From Lamellibrachia satsuma (lineage: Eukaryota; Annelida; Polychaeta; Sabellida; Siboglinidae), in the NCBI GenBank assembly GCA_033239005.1, contig BSQZ01000001.1, forward strand, positions 14,671,000 through 14,734,999: a DNA stretch of 64,000 nt, written 5' to 3'. Positions 63,620 to 64,000 of this stretch are shown here, in pieces. The notes below the pieces were generated by a model. The model made no database searches. It was not told where the DNA came from and worked only from the letters and a program-made list of their open reading frames with translations. A program made the translations under genes and the position numbers. Positions within the stretch are counted from its first letter, which is position 1, and each line of letters begins with the position of its first letter.

Positions 63620-64000
63620 GCAAAGCAGATAGCTCCTATCATCACCCAAATTTTTCAACAATCATACAACACAGGTAAACTTCCTAACGACTGGCTACAA
63701 GCATTAGTAACTCCTATACACAAAAAGATCCACAAGTGTGACCCTGCTAACTACAGACCCATATCACTAACCTGCATCCTCTGTAAACTAATGGAACATA
63801 TCATACTAAGCAATATGTGGCCCAACACCATCACTAATGAAGAGCTGCACCGCAAAACAGATGCAACAGCCTTGGCCACACAGATAAAGAAGAGACGATG
63901 GAGATGGCTTGGACACGTGTGCCGAATGTCACCTGGCGCACTGCCCAAGACAGCCTTACGCTGGACAGCAGATGGAAAAAGGAGACGTGGTCGCCCAAAA
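63620..64000 (+). mobile_element. LINE fragment with an internal deletion, runs off the window
   Basis: One open frame without a stop to the window end reads GKLPNDWLQALVTPIHKK, CDPANYRPISLTCILCKLME and HIILSNMW (RT entry motifs). It then passes directly to EELHRKTDATALATQIKKRR and RWRWLGHVCRMSPGALPKTA, then GKRRRGRPK (the C-terminal end). The RT palm, including the catalytic box, is missing, and the reading frame is kept across the junction near 63835. Confidence 0.8.

Overview
This is AT-rich eukaryotic (animal) DNA with spliced genes, long repeat-filled introns and many transposon remains. CR1/L2-like, RTE-like and other LINE fragments, hAT and Ty3/gypsy elements, tRNA-headed SINEs and long (AT)n, (TCCC)n and (TGCG)n arrays suggest a marine invertebrate. 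A mollusc or other lophotrochozoan is my best guess; this is an inference, and nothing here fixes the species.

Layout. (1) 143-2119, +: the last three coding exons of POFUT1 (protein O-fucosyltransferase 1). (2) 3967-19053, -: a complete 17-exon DDX31/Dbp7-type DEAD-box RNA helicase. All splice phases join and the predicted protein is 699 aa. It converges on POFUT1, and its introns hold SINEs, a small three-copy repeat family and a LINE tail. (3) About 19.1-25.8 kb: no host gene recognised; two CR1/L2-like LINE copies in opposite orientation. (4) 25802-38763, +: a complete 12-exon aromatic-L-amino-acid decarboxylase (DDC/AADC) family gene, predicted 483 aa. Intron 2 carries a minisatellite grown from the exon 2 splice donor, and a Ty3/gypsy element with very short LTRs sits inside it on the opposite strand. 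(5) 39-57 kb: a transposon graveyard with LINE copies, hAT-like remnants, a hAT transposon with both TIRs and an 8-bp target duplication (45102-49359), a degenerate ~165-bp tandem repeat, a (TCCC)n array and a SINE. (6) 58072-59692: a hAT-type non-autonomous element. (7) 60256-63269, +: a two-exon gene for an unrecognised 881-aa, probably nuclear protein. (8) Right edge: a LINE fragment with an internal deletion.

The host genes do not form a pathway: POFUT1 works in ER Notch/EGF-repeat fucosylation, DDX31 in ribosome biogenesis, and DDC in aromatic amine metabolism.

Most interesting points: the DDC-like enzyme keeps the PLP-binding residues but has Phe in place of the catalytic-loop Tyr, a change known in plants to turn decarboxylases into aromatic acetaldehyde synthases. 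Tandem repeats seeded at 5' splice sites occur in two different genes, giving dozens of decoy donor-like sites in DDC intron 2. The hAT element is well delimited. Two LINE copies share the same 3' flank.
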